A stretch of DNA of 64,000 nt from Paenibacillus amylolyticus (GCF_001570725.1 NZ_BCNV01000001.1:2728001-2792000), one strand, 5' to 3'; positions 32,545 to 39,977 are shown, counted from the first letter of the stretch. Notes: generated by a model from the sequence alone, not told the origin. Numbers and translations: made by a program.

Positions 32545-32711
32545 TTAGTCACCTTCTCTTGACCATGATTCGACTTCCAACAGCGCGGCATAATACACAT
32601 CTGAACAACCCCTGTCCAGGTTCCCAAACAACAGCCCCGACATTTCTCTGGTTGCTTGTCCGAAACCCTCGGGATAGCCGGTTCATTTCTGCTGTAAAAA
32701 TGACCATCCAT
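32541..32711 (-). CDS. Four-Cys mini-protein (first, intact late-operon copy)
   Basis: A 56-residue frame from ATG 32711 behind GGAGGGAAGAGT, ending by a 4-bp overlap with the recombinase gene. It contains KQPEKCRGCCLGTW, then MCIMPRC, giving a four-Cys zinc-knuckle-like core. Two more copies (26289-26426 intact, 20860-20990 broken) lie in the cargo region, each behind the same hairpin and TATTGGAGG layout. It is the first gene after the terminator that opens the packaging operon. Function is unknown. Confidence 0.7.
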   Translation of the reverse strand: MDGHFYSRNEPAIPRVSDKQPEKCRGCCLGTWTGVVQMCIMPRCWKSNHGQEKVTK

Positions 32712-32728
32712 ACTCTTCCCTCCAATAC

Positions 32729-32757
32729 AAAAAGGCCGCTCCTAAGAGCGACCTTTT
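32729..32757. terminator. Terminator at the start of the packaging operon
   Basis: Minus strand AAAAGGTCGCTC-TTAG-GAGCGGCCTTTTT, a near-perfect 12-bp stem usable in both directions. It lies 18 bases before the four-Cys gene, so packaging genes need either readthrough (antitermination) or a promoter within a few bases. Confidence 0.9.
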
Positions 32758-32840
32758 ATTTGCGTTATTATATGGATAGAATTTATCATAATATTTGTCC
32801 CAAAACACTACGCTTTTAGTAATGTTTAATAAGATTCTAA

Positions 32841-33092
32841 TCAAGAATTAGCAGTAATTTTTTTCTTGCAGAGCTCAATCATCTCGTTTAAAGGTTGCAT
32901 AGACTTAAGTTCAACCCAATCGATAGACTGATTCTTTTTGGATTCTACCGCTTTACCTAAATAGGTAGTACCGTGATTAGCGATTGTAATTTCCCAGATC
33001 CATGTGTCAGTTTTTGTACCATTAAAGCCAAACTTGTTGACATTCACAATTTCAACTACATGAAACTCTGTATGGTAGATTTTATGCTCCAT
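32841..33092 (-). CDS. Small phage protein, unknown
   Basis: An 83-residue protein from ATG 33092 (MEHKIYHTEFHVVEIVNVNK) behind GGGGGTGA. The first two thirds look beta-rich (DTWIWEITIANHGTTYLGKA), the end is a charged helix. No family recognised. It lies between the ArpU-like regulator and the packaging-operon terminator. Confidence 0.6.
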   Translation of the reverse strand: MEHKIYHTEFHVVEIVNVNKFGFNGTKTDTWIWEITIANHGTTYLGKAVESKKNQSIDWVELKSMQPLNEMIELCKKKITANS

Positions 33093-33177
33093 ATAAAAAT
33101 TCACCCCCAACAACATTGTTCGACACCAAAGGAGGATATTCCTTTTATAATGTTGAAAATAAGTTGTTAGGAGGTGA

Positions 33178-33432
33178 GAAAGATATAATCATAATGGAAA
33201 AAAATATGCAATTGGCGAAGGTAACTTTTGGATTTATGACCATGAAGGTAATGAGTTAACTCGCTACCAACTAAATCAAATTTCAACTGGTGAAGGAAGA
33301 ATTACTGCGACTGGAAAGCTGACAGATTTAACTGTTTTTTTATCAGATGGCGAAAAAATAAAATTTGAAGATAATTCCAAGTTAAATGAATTTGCTGAAG
33401 CGTTAGCAAAAGAACAAGCGAAATATCTTTAA
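33178..33432 (+). CDS. Small plus-strand gene, frame broken at an A7 run
   Basis: An open frame without an ATG, GTG or TTG start encodes KKYAIGEGNFWIYDHEGNEL, ITATGKLTDLTVFLSDGEKI and a helical end AEALAKEQAKYL. The only ATG nearby (33194) is one base out of frame and meets it at seven As (33198-33204); a -1 slip there would give MEKKYAIGEG. It may be a mutated gene, a slippage-controlled gene, or use a rare start. It is AT-rich and antiparallel to its neighbours, like the cargo. No family recognised. Confidence 0.5.
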   Translation, partial: ERYNHNGKKYAIGEGNFWIYDHEGNELTRYQLNQISTGEGRITATGKLTDLTVFLSDGEKIKFEDNSKLNEFAEALAKEQAKYL

Positions 33433-33433
33433 T

Positions 33434-33488
33434 ACAATACAAAGGTCTACTTTTTACCTTAGCGGAAATTGGTAGACTTTTGTATTGT
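33434..33488. terminator. Long hairpin between convergent genes
   Basis: ACAATACAAAGGTCTAC pairs with GTAGACTTTTGTATTGT (17 bp, one mismatch) around a 21-base loop, between the plus-strand gene and the end of the ArpU-like gene. Probably a bidirectional terminator although it lacks a long T run. Confidence 0.6.
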
Positions 33489-33508
33489 AATGCTACTGAA
33501 AATTCAAT

Positions 33509-34141
33509 TCATGAAGGAATTAATAATCCTATTTCTCCTTCTTCATTTCTTCCACGACCATAATCTATTGTTACAAAATCCAATGTCCGATTAAATTTCA
33601 AACTATTAGCTATATTTGCTATAGCCCTGCGCCTCTTATCTGCAAACGTAGTTGCAGCTATACCAGGAACATCCTTACGATATCCTTTCTCCATGTATTC
33701 TTGAGCTTTCAAATACTTCTTACCATCTAGAAACAGCAATTTCGCTGCTACACCCTCGTGGACATCTTTTAAATTGTTTATAGCAAATCGGACATTGTTG
33801 GATATGAACACGTATAGCTCGTAGTTGGCATGCCGCTTATCCTTCATGATAACAGCGTTTGCAGTGACATCAGCAGTCAGTTCATGGCCTGATTCGCGTT
33901 TCGCAACCGTTCCCTCCGCAGACAACAACTCATAAGCTGACATACCATTCTCGATCTGCTTGAGTGCGTACTCATAATTTTGAATGATGTCAATCATGTC
34001 CACATATTTACCAAGAAGCCATTTGGTTTTACGGATATCTTCTTCATCCACATCCGAAAAAAAGTTTAACTGAATAATCTTATTAGTATCATCAATGTCT
34101 TCTTGCTTAGGTACGATAACTACTCTTTCTTCTGTGCTCAT
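33509..34141 (-). CDS. ArpU-like late transcription regulator
   Basis: A 210-residue protein starting at ATG 34141 (MSTEERVVIVPKQED) behind AGGAGGGAAC, overlapping the previous stop as ATGA. The C-terminal half has a sigma-like helix-turn-helix (YRKDVPGIAATTFADKRRRA). Size and position at the end of the middle genes match ArpU-type regulators that switch on late genes. The match is moderate by eye; an unrelated DNA-binding protein is possible. Confidence 0.6.
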   Translation of the reverse strand: MSTEERVVIVPKQEDIDDTNKIIQLNFFSDVDEEDIRKTKWLLGKYVDMIDIIQNYEYALKQIENGMSAYELLSAEGTVAKRESGHELTADVTANAVIMKDKRHANYELYVFISNNVRFAINNLKDVHEGVAAKLLFLDGKKYLKAQEYMEKGYRKDVPGIAATTFADKRRRAIANIANSLKFNRTLDFVTIDYGRGRNEEGEIGLLIPS

Positions 34142-34368
34142 GCCGTTCCCTCCTGCGTTTCCCACTTTGCCTTCTCGTTCATAAATTCCAAGCACCTGTT
34201 CTGAAACCACTCAAGCAAACGTTTTGTCTCGTCCCGTTCAGCCGCAATACTTGCATTGATCTCTGTCATTTCTTTCATTGCCTGGTCACGTTCTTTTATA
34301 GCTTCAATCAAATCCTCTGGAGCTACGCCTTCCCACTCATTTATCAAACCAGCTACACGATTGCTCAT
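34138..34368 (-). CDS. Small helical phage protein, unknown
   Basis: A 76-residue, charged, coiled-coil-like protein (DLIEAIKERDQAMKEMTEIN). It overlaps the genes on both sides by four bases, so the three are translationally coupled. No family recognised. Confidence 0.6.
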   Translation of the reverse strand: MSNRVAGLINEWEGVAPEDLIEAIKERDQAMKEMTEINASIAAERDETKRLLEWFQNRCLEFMNEKAKWETQEGTA

Positions 34369-34604
34369 TCCACCACCAACTTCCCTAACCTTTTCAGGCT
34401 CCGTCTGCTATGGACCCCGGTGAATTTGTTGAGGTATGCAATCTTTTTCATGGTTCTTGAAGAGTCCAATTGCGCTGTCATTCTTTCAGGGAACGTCATT
34501 TCATGAAAGTGTTCATCGTATCTAATCTTCTGAGCCTCAAGACCGATCACCAGACAGCATTGTATTGCAATGGCATCGTCATAACTTAATCCGAACTGTC
34601 TCAT
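34365..34604 (-). CDS. Small phage protein, unknown
   Basis: A 79-residue helical protein with LSYDDAIAIQCCLVIGLEAQ and a basic C-terminus (SRRSLKRLGKL). It overlaps its neighbours by four bases on each side. No family recognised. Confidence 0.6.
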   Translation of the reverse strand: MRQFGLSYDDAIAIQCCLVIGLEAQKIRYDEHFHEMTFPERMTAQLDSSRTMKKIAYLNKFTGVHSRRSLKRLGKLVVE

Positions 34605-34909
34605 TCTGTATCCGCTCCTTCCCCACCCATATGCGGCTGTACGCGATTCTTTGGCACGCTCAGCACCGCAAAGGCTCCGAAGTCTTCCAATATACCCTTG
34701 CCCTTTATCGCGTCCTCAGGGACCCATATCTCGCATTTAATACGATGGTAGCCCTTGTACTTACCTTGCTTAACTGGTGCGCGAATGCTGGCTTTGTTCG
34801 CAAATGGAGCCACCACCCACATCCGATCATCGCGTGAATTATCCTCCATTGATTGCTTGATGCTCTCAGGCGTTACATTGAATATCACGTTCATATCGTT
34901 CTTATTCAT
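34601..34909 (-). CDS. Small phage protein, unknown
   Basis: A 102-residue protein taken from ATG 34909 (MNKNDMNVIFNVTPES), which has GGAAGGAGCG upstream. It has beta-rich stretches (RIKCEIWVPEDAIKGKG, AFAVLSVPKNRV). Part of a tightly packed set of middle genes. No family recognised. Confidence 0.6.
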   Translation of the reverse strand: MNKNDMNVIFNVTPESIKQSMEDNSRDDRMWVVAPFANKASIRAPVKQGKYKGYHRIKCEIWVPEDAIKGKGILEDFGAFAVLSVPKNRVQPHMGGEGADTE

Positions 34910-35285
34910 GCTTATCCGCTCCTTCCTTAACCAACAGTTCAGGATTTTCATAGACATTTCCGATCACTTCTCCGTCTGCTATATATCCCAAATGCAAACC
35001 CATTAAAGGTTCTTTGTCTCTGAATAACTGAAACATGCCTCCGTATAACCTCACTACCAGATTTTCAGGCAACGGGCTGCTACTCTCAAAAGTTAACTTA
35101 TTCACTTTAACGATGTCGCCATCGTAGTAATCCTTACCTTTGCTGTCTTTAACCCCGGATCTAAGCATCAACACTACATACGGAGATAGGACGCACACTT
35201 TTAACCAGCTCCGGTCCAAGAAGTCATATGACATCTCTTTGGTTTCGATATCCCATGCTCTCGCTCCAAACTCATACAGGCTCAT
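34902..35285 (-). CDS. YopX-like protein
   Basis: A 127-residue protein with the YopX-family signature: MSLYEFGARAWD at the start, a central KDSKGKDYYDGDIVKV and a final GNVYENPELLVKEG. YopX-like proteins occur widely in Bacillota phages as small barrels of unknown role. It overlaps the following and preceding genes. Confidence 0.75.
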   Translation of the reverse strand: MSLYEFGARAWDIETKEMSYDFLDRSWLKVCVLSPYVVLMLRSGVKDSKGKDYYDGDIVKVNKLTFESSSPLPENLVVRLYGGMFQLFRDKEPLMGLHLGYIADGEVIGNVYENPELLVKEGADKHE

Positions 35286-35740
35286 TGTTCCACTCCTTCC
35301 TTGGGAGCCAAGCCATCATCGTGGATGATTCCAACTACCATTACGCCTTCAGCCCAGCAATACGATCTGTCAAACTCAATCAGCTCTGATACCCAAAGGT
35401 ATCCGTCTGGTAGCGAATCACCCACAAACATAAATCCGCTTCCCTCATGTTTCACTTCACATGTGTGTCCTTCGCCCTCATACTCAAACTGCACTACATC
35501 GCCTTCATATACTTTCACCTGATCATCTGAATCATCATGGTAGCCAGCATATTGTCCGATTGTTTGAATAGAAATCTCATGCATAACCACCAATTGTCCT
35601 AAGTGTCCGTTTACGGTTATACCGTTACAATGTGGGTTAATGTAGAACTTGCCTCGACTGCGAATTAGATCACCATATACGAATTTGTGCTGCATCTCAC
35701 CTGGAGCAATCTGTTTTCCTCTGAATTCGATTTCTAGCAT
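35282..35740 (-). CDS. YopX-like protein
   Basis: A 152-residue protein from ATG 35740 behind AAGGAGGG. LEIEFRGKQIAPGEMQHKFVYGDLI and QVKVYEGDVVQFEY place it in the YopX family, like its neighbour. Two adjacent members suggest duplication followed by divergence. Function is unknown. Confidence 0.75.
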   Translation of the reverse strand: MLEIEFRGKQIAPGEMQHKFVYGDLIRSRGKFYINPHCNGITVNGHLGQLVVMHEISIQTIGQYAGYHDDSDDQVKVYEGDVVQFEYEGEGHTCEVKHEGSGFMFVGDSLPDGYLWVSELIEFDRSYCWAEGVMVVGIIHDDGLAPKEGVEQ

Positions 35741-35791
35741 CTTGTATACCCTCCTTAGTAGGGAGAGGCCCACAGGCCCCTTGCCTTAAGA

Positions 35792-36217
35792 TTAGTTTGC
35801 AAAGTTCCACAATCCTTGCTGGCCTTTAGCTGCTAGAGGCTTCATAAGCATCTTTACATCCGACATTTCCCATGCATATCGCCCAGGTTCAAAGTCTCCG
35901 AATTCATATTCTGGAGAGTAAACCAATCTGTTTCCTTCCAACTCATAACCATCTGTCCATGTATCCACCGATTTAAGGCAGTTGGTCAGTTTAGCAATCG
36001 CTACAACCGCACCCGTTGGCAGGTTATCTACTGTGTATCCATGCTGTTCTAGTGCTGCGCGAATCTCAGGATACTTGCAGGCATCCTTGTCGATCTTCTT
36101 CCCGGCATGGATGGCAATCTCGCCCCGATGCTTAGTAGGCCAGCTGCGTGTTTCATATTGTTTTGCTCCAATGGCGATCAGTGTCGCCCACCGCTGAATA
36201 ATTGTTATAGCCTTCAT
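35792..36217 (-). CDS. ASCH-domain protein
   Basis: A 141-residue protein from ATG 36217. MKAITIIQRWATLIAIGAKQ, ETRSWPTKHRGEIAIHAGKK and GAVVAIAKLTNCL follow the ASCH (PUA-like, RNA- or nucleotide-binding) fold. Some ASCH proteins are RNases or amidohydrolases of modified nucleosides; others bind RNA. Which applies here cannot be told. Confidence 0.8.
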   Translation of the reverse strand: MKAITIIQRWATLIAIGAKQYETRSWPTKHRGEIAIHAGKKIDKDACKYPEIRAALEQHGYTVDNLPTGAVVAIAKLTNCLKSVDTWTDGYELEGNRLVYSPEYEFGDFEPGRYAWEMSDVKMLMKPLAAKGQQGLWNFAN

Positions 36218-36233
36218 GATTGTTCTTCCTCCC

Positions 36234-36554
36234 CTAATCCATTTGTCTATAAGCAGAGACGTCATATCCGTTCATGAATAGTTCTTTAGCGAAAACCGTG
36301 ACTGCCTTGTCTCTGACACTCGCCTGCCCTGAGCTAACCGTAATCATGTATCCGTCACCTATCCAACGCCGCTTACCCCTGCAATACAATCCCGCTGCCT
36401 TTATTGCTTCCAGGACCTTGGTTTCCCGCGCCCTCGGCAACCGGATAAACACTTTATCCAGATTCGCTGTTCCACCATCCTGCATGCCTTCTGTCGCCGC
36501 TTGTGATGCCTTGTGCGCTGCTTTCAGATCTTCCGTGAATTTGTTATAGTCCAT
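36234..36554 (-). CDS. Phage protein, unknown
   Basis: A 106-residue protein with an N-terminal helix (YNKFTEDLKAAHKASQAATE) and a basic patch CRGKRRWIGDGY. Single-stranded nucleic acid binding is possible but not supported by a known motif. Part of the middle operon. Confidence 0.55.
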   Translation of the reverse strand: MDYNKFTEDLKAAHKASQAATEGMQDGGTANLDKVFIRLPRARETKVLEAIKAAGLYCRGKRRWIGDGYMITVSSGQASVRDKAVTVFAKELFMNGYDVSAYRQMD

Positions 36555-36591
36555 CTGTATATCCCTCCCTGGGAAAGAGGCCCTAAAGCCT

Positions 36592-36798
36592 CTATTTCCG
36601 AATTACGATACTGTCCGAATCAACATTGTCACTGATTCCGTCATAAATCGTGCTCTCAGCACTTACGCTGCCATCAGGCCATAACTTACCTTGACAAATA
36701 TCTCCCTTGCGGAACACTTTTACGAACCGCCCCCAGTCGTCCCAATAGACATCCTTAATTACTTCAAACTCACAAGGTACTGATTTCCACTCGGACAT
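36592..36798 (-). CDS. Small phage protein, unknown
   Basis: A 68-residue, beta-rich, SH3-like small protein (EVIKDVYWDDWGRFVKVFRK, GDICQGKLWPDGSVSAEST). No family recognised. Separated from neighbours by short gaps with good ribosome sites. Confidence 0.6.
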   Translation of the reverse strand: MSEWKSVPCEFEVIKDVYWDDWGRFVKVFRKGDICQGKLWPDGSVSAESTIYDGISDNVDSDSIVIRK

Positions 36799-36840
36799 GC
36801 GTGTTATCCTCTCCTTTGGTGGGCCTAGCCCAGATATGTT

Positions 36841-37245
36841 TTAAACCTCTACCTTTTTCAGATACTCCGTAGCAAAGCCACCGTTAAACCCTTCTAAATT
36901 CACCACTTCCGATCCGCACAGGTCCCATGGATTCGAAGTAACCGTCCATACCTTATCCTTGTACTTCTCTTTCCGGGCTTCATAGCAGGTGTGCATTACT
37001 ACTCGATCCCCTTTTTCCAACGGTTCTTGAGGATTCAGTTCTTCCACAGCCCATTTTGCGAAATCGCCTGAGTAGCATGATTTCTCCTTGCCTTCCTTGC
37101 CGTTCCGATCAACCGGTGTATAGAACACATCTCCAACCCAACCGTATCCATTAGCGCCACAAATTCTGAACTGGTTAACCCGTCTCATAAGTCCGCTTCT
37201 GCCGATGAATGTTTTACCTGGTTTGATCGCTGATGATCTAATCAT
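36841..37245 (-). CDS. Phage protein, unknown
   Basis: A 134-residue protein with many aromatic and Cys residues (ICGANGYGWVGDVFYTPVD, CGSEVVNLEGFNGGFATEYL). It follows the methyltransferase gene. No family recognised; it may be a small beta-barrel DNA- or protein-binding factor. Confidence 0.55.
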   Translation of the reverse strand: MIRSSAIKPGKTFIGRSGLMRRVNQFRICGANGYGWVGDVFYTPVDRNGKEGKEKSCYSGDFAKWAVEELNPQEPLEKGDRVVMHTCYEARKEKYKDKVWTVTSNPWDLCGSEVVNLEGFNGGFATEYLKKVEV

Positions 37246-37295
37246 GTTTATCCGCTCCTTTGTGTGGTGGGAAGGGAGGGTATTCCCTTCCTCTG

Positions 37296-38645
37296 TTATA
37301 GCCGATCGTATATTGCTTTTATGGCTACCATGATTGGGTATATTTGTAGTGGGTTAACGGCATTGCCCAGCGCCTTGAGTCGGCCCGTTCTGTCCTTAAT
37401 GCCGGATGCTACCCGCGACGGCTCCCAATCGTACTGAGGCATCCCCATGAGTGCCGGTTGAGGGTATTCATGTATAAGATCGATTAAATCATCCAACGAA
37501 TTTATTCCACGTCCGTCCAACCCATTGGAAAATTCATGAGTGTTTCCACCCACTCCGGGTTGAGCTGCCCTGTATGTCCCTCTCTCATCAATGCACCTGG
37601 TACCGAATCCCGTTCTTTCTGCGATTCTGGTAGGGTTGAATTTTTGCTGTCTTGAGCTGCTGGAGTCGGCCACATGCGAACTGCTCCCGGAAGTCCGTTC
37701 CTTGGGTCCTCCGCATTGATCTCCCCGCGTTTCTCCGCATCGTTTGCACGCGGCGTGGGCCACATCTTCACTGCTGCATGCAGATCCGGTGTTCTGCGTT
37801 CTCTCTCCGATGGACAATCGCCCCTCAGTGTTGATTTGGGAGTGGGCCAAAGTTTCACTTGGTCGTTTAGATTCCTCGTCCATCCTTGTTCCTGTTTCCG
37901 TTGCGCTCTCGGTCCAGTCGGATCGTCTCCGCTCCTGAAATCCCGCGCTTGTGGAGTCGCCCAGTAATCCTTCGTCGTATTGTAAATGTCTGTTCTTAGG
38001 CTCTTGCTCTGACCTCCGCCGTGATTCCCAACCGAATCCGCCGCGCTCGGTGTTGCCCACAATGATCGTCCGGTCTCTTTTGTGCGAGGACCCGACAGAT
38101 GCAGACGGAAACACATAAACTTGGACTTCGTAACCGATGTCTTTAAGGTCCTGACAGATACGTCCGATAAGCATAATCTCTTGTTGTGTATATATCGTCT
38201 CGTAAAAGTCTTCGTCCGCTTCTCTGGCAGCAATTCTGCTTTCCACTGTAGTTCCCCCAGTTGGCTCTGCCATACTGAGGAGTCCAGCAACATTTTCGCC
38301 AACAAACCAAGTGGGCCGGACATCTGCAACGACTCGCACAACCTCCGGCCAGAGATAACGCTCATCGTCAGTGCCCCCCCGTTGTCCGGCGTGGCTGAAT
38401 GGCTGACAGGGGAATCCAGCGGAAATAATGTCAATTGTTCTACCGTCTCCAATGATTCCATCCTCCTTTAATCGCTCTGCAGTAAGTGTGCATACATCGT
38501 CGTATATGGGTACTCCGGGAAAGTTTTTTTGAAGAACCTTCTGCGGAAACGGCTCCCGTTCGCAAAATGCTACCGTCTCCATGCCTGCCCAATGAGCTGC
38601 CAAGTCGATTCCGCCGATACCGCTAAACAAACTCAGCTTTCTCAT
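37296..38645 (-). CDS. Cytosine-5 DNA methyltransferase
   Basis: A 449-residue C5 methyltransferase from ATG 38645 behind GGGAG. Motif I is LFSGIGGIDLA (residues 6-16), the catalytic Pro-Cys is at GFPCQPFS (Cys80), ENV at 117-119, motif VIII KRDRTIIV and motif X LKALGNAVNP near the C-terminus. The variable region (about 190-370) is hydrophilic and low in complexity, with recurring VAD/VAH/LGD steps. No partner restriction enzyme is adjacent, although an HNH gene lies upstream; protection from host restriction is the likely role. A second long frame overlaps it (next entry). Confidence 0.9.
   Translation of the reverse strand: MRKLSLFSGIGGIDLAAHWAGMETVAFCEREPFPQKVLQKNFPGVPIYDDVCTLTAERLKEDGIIGDGRTIDIISAGFPCQPFSHAGQRGGTDDERYLWPEVVRVVADVRPTWFVGENVAGLLSMAEPTGGTTVESRIAAREADEDFYETIYTQQEIMLIGRICQDLKDIGYEVQVYVFPSASVGSSHKRDRTIIVGNTERGGFGWESRRRSEQEPKNRHLQYDEGLLGDSTSAGFQERRRSDWTESATETGTRMDEESKRPSETLAHSQINTEGRLSIGERTQNTGSACSSEDVAHAACKRCGETRGDQCGGPKERTSGSSSHVADSSSSRQQKFNPTRIAERTGFGTRCIDERGTYRAAQPGVGGNTHEFSNGLDGRGINSLDDLIDLIHEYPQPALMGMPQYDWEPSRVASGIKDRTGRLKALGNAVNPLQIYPIMVAIKAIYDRL
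37502..38452 (-). CDS. Overlapping WPTP-repeat protein inside the methyltransferase gene
   Basis: A second frame, shifted relative to the methyltransferase, is open for 316 codons. An AAAGGAGG at 38469-38462 lies nine bases before TTG 38452 (an ATG at 38461 abuts it). The product has GPLGLLAKMLLDSSVWQSQL, five (L/Y/M)W(P/A)TP steps, and ends GQLNPEWVETLMNFPMGWT. I recall this combination from phage proteins annotated beside or fused to cytosine methyltransferases. The same TGGCC-AC-CC core gives W-P-T-P here and V-A-D/H in the other frame. Function is unknown; real translation is inferred. Confidence 0.6.
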   Translation of the reverse strand: METVEQLTLFPLDSPVSHSATPDNGGALTMSVISGRRLCESLQMSGPLGLLAKMLLDSSVWQSQLGELQWKAELLPEKRTKTFTRRYIHNKRLCLSDVSVRTLKTSVTKSKFMCFRLHLSGPRTKETGRSLWATPSAADSVGNHGGGQSKSLRTDIYNTTKDYWATPQARDFRSGDDPTGPRAQRKQEQGWTRNLNDQVKLWPTPKSTLRGDCPSERERRTPDLHAAVKMWPTPRANDAEKRGEINAEDPRNGLPGAVRMWPTPAAQDSKNSTLPESQKERDSVPGALMREGHTGQLNPEWVETLMNFPMGWTDVE

Positions 38646-38733
38646 GTGTCTTGTCTCCCTTCCTCTGTTATCCAGAGAAACACAACTCCAAATAATGTTA
38701 TAATTTTTCGTTGTTATACGAATTACTTGCATA

Positions 38734-39399
38734 TTAATCATCGAAATGTCCGTATCCAAACGGGACTTGATGATTCTCTTCAACTCTTACAATATCGTTA
38801 ATTAAAGCCTCGAAAATTGCGATTTGTTTATCATCCATCATTTCAATAAGCCTGACCTCTTTTGCTTTCAATGAACGTCCTGCCGCAGAAGAAATTAGTT
38901 CTTTAACCGGGTTCAAAGATTGCTGACGGTTCTGTTTCTCCTGATCCGCTTTCTGCTGCACCTCTTGCTTCCGGTTATATTCATCCCAATCCTGTTCGTC
39001 GAACCAGAAGCGGTCTCCATATTTATCACGGAAGGCGGAAATCCAAAATTGGAGTAATTCTTCATTGGTTTGAATCCGATCATGACAGGGCCAACAAAGC
39101 CGAAGACCGTTTGTCTTAACTCCGCGTCCCTTCCTGCCTCGCGGATAGACATGGTGAGTAGTCGTCCCTTCCGCGATTTTGCAGCATTCACAAATTCCGT
39201 TTGATTCTTCAATAAGTTTAGCTATGACTTCTTTTGGAAAATCGCCGCGCTCTTTCGAGCCTGGTCTGGATTGGTGATGGGATAAAATGTCCTTCTTCCA
39301 TTCCGGTACAGGCTTTTTGTCTTTTTTTCTCCGCCCGAAGCTGCTCATTTTCTTTTCTTTTACTTTTTTCTCCGGTTTCCAGAATGTTTGATGGGCCAT
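38734..39399 (-). CDS. HNH endonuclease-like protein
   Basis: A 221-residue protein from ATG 39399 (MAHQTFWKPEKK), with AGGTGG eight bases upstream. The HNH core is CECCKIAEGTTTHHVYPRG followed by LRLCWPCHDRI, with two CxxC pairs for a structural zinc. The N-terminus is strongly basic. The C-terminal 90 residues are a Gln-rich helix and a further domain. Possible roles are DNA processing near packaging or nicking; it could be the nuclease counterpart of the methyltransferase, but nothing proves it. Confidence 0.8.
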   Translation of the reverse strand: MAHQTFWKPEKKVKEKKMSSFGRRKKDKKPVPEWKKDILSHHQSRPGSKERGDFPKEVIAKLIEESNGICECCKIAEGTTTHHVYPRGRKGRGVKTNGLRLCWPCHDRIQTNEELLQFWISAFRDKYGDRFWFDEQDWDEYNRKQEVQQKADQEKQNRQQSLNPVKELISSAAGRSLKAKEVRLIEMMDDKQIAIFEALINDIVRVEENHQVPFGYGHFDD

Positions 39400-39460
39400 T
39401 TCCTCATCCACCTTTCCAACGTTTTTCCTGTCCTTATGCTTATATTTTGAACCTAATTCA

Positions 39461-39643
39461 CTACATACCCACTACGGATTTTATAGGTTCCAACAATCCA
39501 GCACGCTCTAAAACAGCGTAATGAACCTGTCTTTCCTGAGCAGTAGCTTTTACTCCGTTTACTGTGTATCCAACATAAAAAGCAATAGCTTGTTGCACTT
39601 CTGTAGGCTGTTCATCAAAATTATTCAAATCTACAGTACTCAC
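39461..39643 (-). CDS. Small phage protein, unknown
   Basis: A 60-residue protein taken from GTG 39643 (VSTVDLNNFDEQPTEVQQ), seven bases behind AAAGGAGG. Mostly helical (VQQAIAFYVGYTVNGVKATA). Paired with a similar-sized gene just upstream. No family recognised. Confidence 0.55.
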   Translation of the reverse strand: MSTVDLNNFDEQPTEVQQAIAFYVGYTVNGVKATAQERQVHYAVLERAGLLEPIKSVVGM

Positions 39644-39656
39644 ATCCAAACCTCCT

Positions 39657-39836
39657 TTACAAAGTCGAAAGTTGACTCTGTTTTTCTTCAAACTTTGATT
39701 TTATATCCAGAGGCAAGTCACTAATCACCGCATCCCAAATGTTTATCAACTCTTTGTTAGGAGAACTTAACTGTTTAACCTGCGTATACCTTTCAGATAA
39801 AGCTGCGGAGAATTCATCTTTCTCGGCTTCAGTCAC
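39657..39836 (-). CDS. Small phage protein, unknown
   Basis: A 59-residue helical protein from GTG 39836 (VTEAEKDEFSAALSERYTQV), eight bases behind GGGAGG. Soluble and acidic. It starts divergently from the RHH regulator gene and may be controlled by it. Confidence 0.55.
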   Translation of the reverse strand: MTEAEKDEFSAALSERYTQVKQLSSPNKELINIWDAVISDLPLDIKSKFEEKQSQLSTL

Positions 39837-39957
39837 AGAGCACACCTCCCAATTGACTATTAAGTTCCAGTACAATGTAGATCATTCCAGTAAATTGTTT
39901 CTTAATATGAGGTAAGGAAATGTTTCCTTGGACTATGTTCGATCGACCTTTAGGTTA

Positions 39958-39977
39958 TATAAGTTATATAACTTATA
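39958..39977. promoter_or_regulatory. 20-bp perfect palindrome upstream of the RHH gene (operator)
   Basis: TATAAGTTAT/ATAACTTATA is perfectly self-complementary and overlaps the -10 TATAAT at 39974-39979 of the plus-strand RHH gene. Autorepression by that protein, possibly also control of the divergent leftward genes, is the simplest reading. Confidence 0.65.

Noticed and set aside
37652..38471. Several plus-strand frames over the methyltransferase gene
   Set aside because: They lack ribosome sites and conserved motifs; the dual coding there is between two minus-strand frames.
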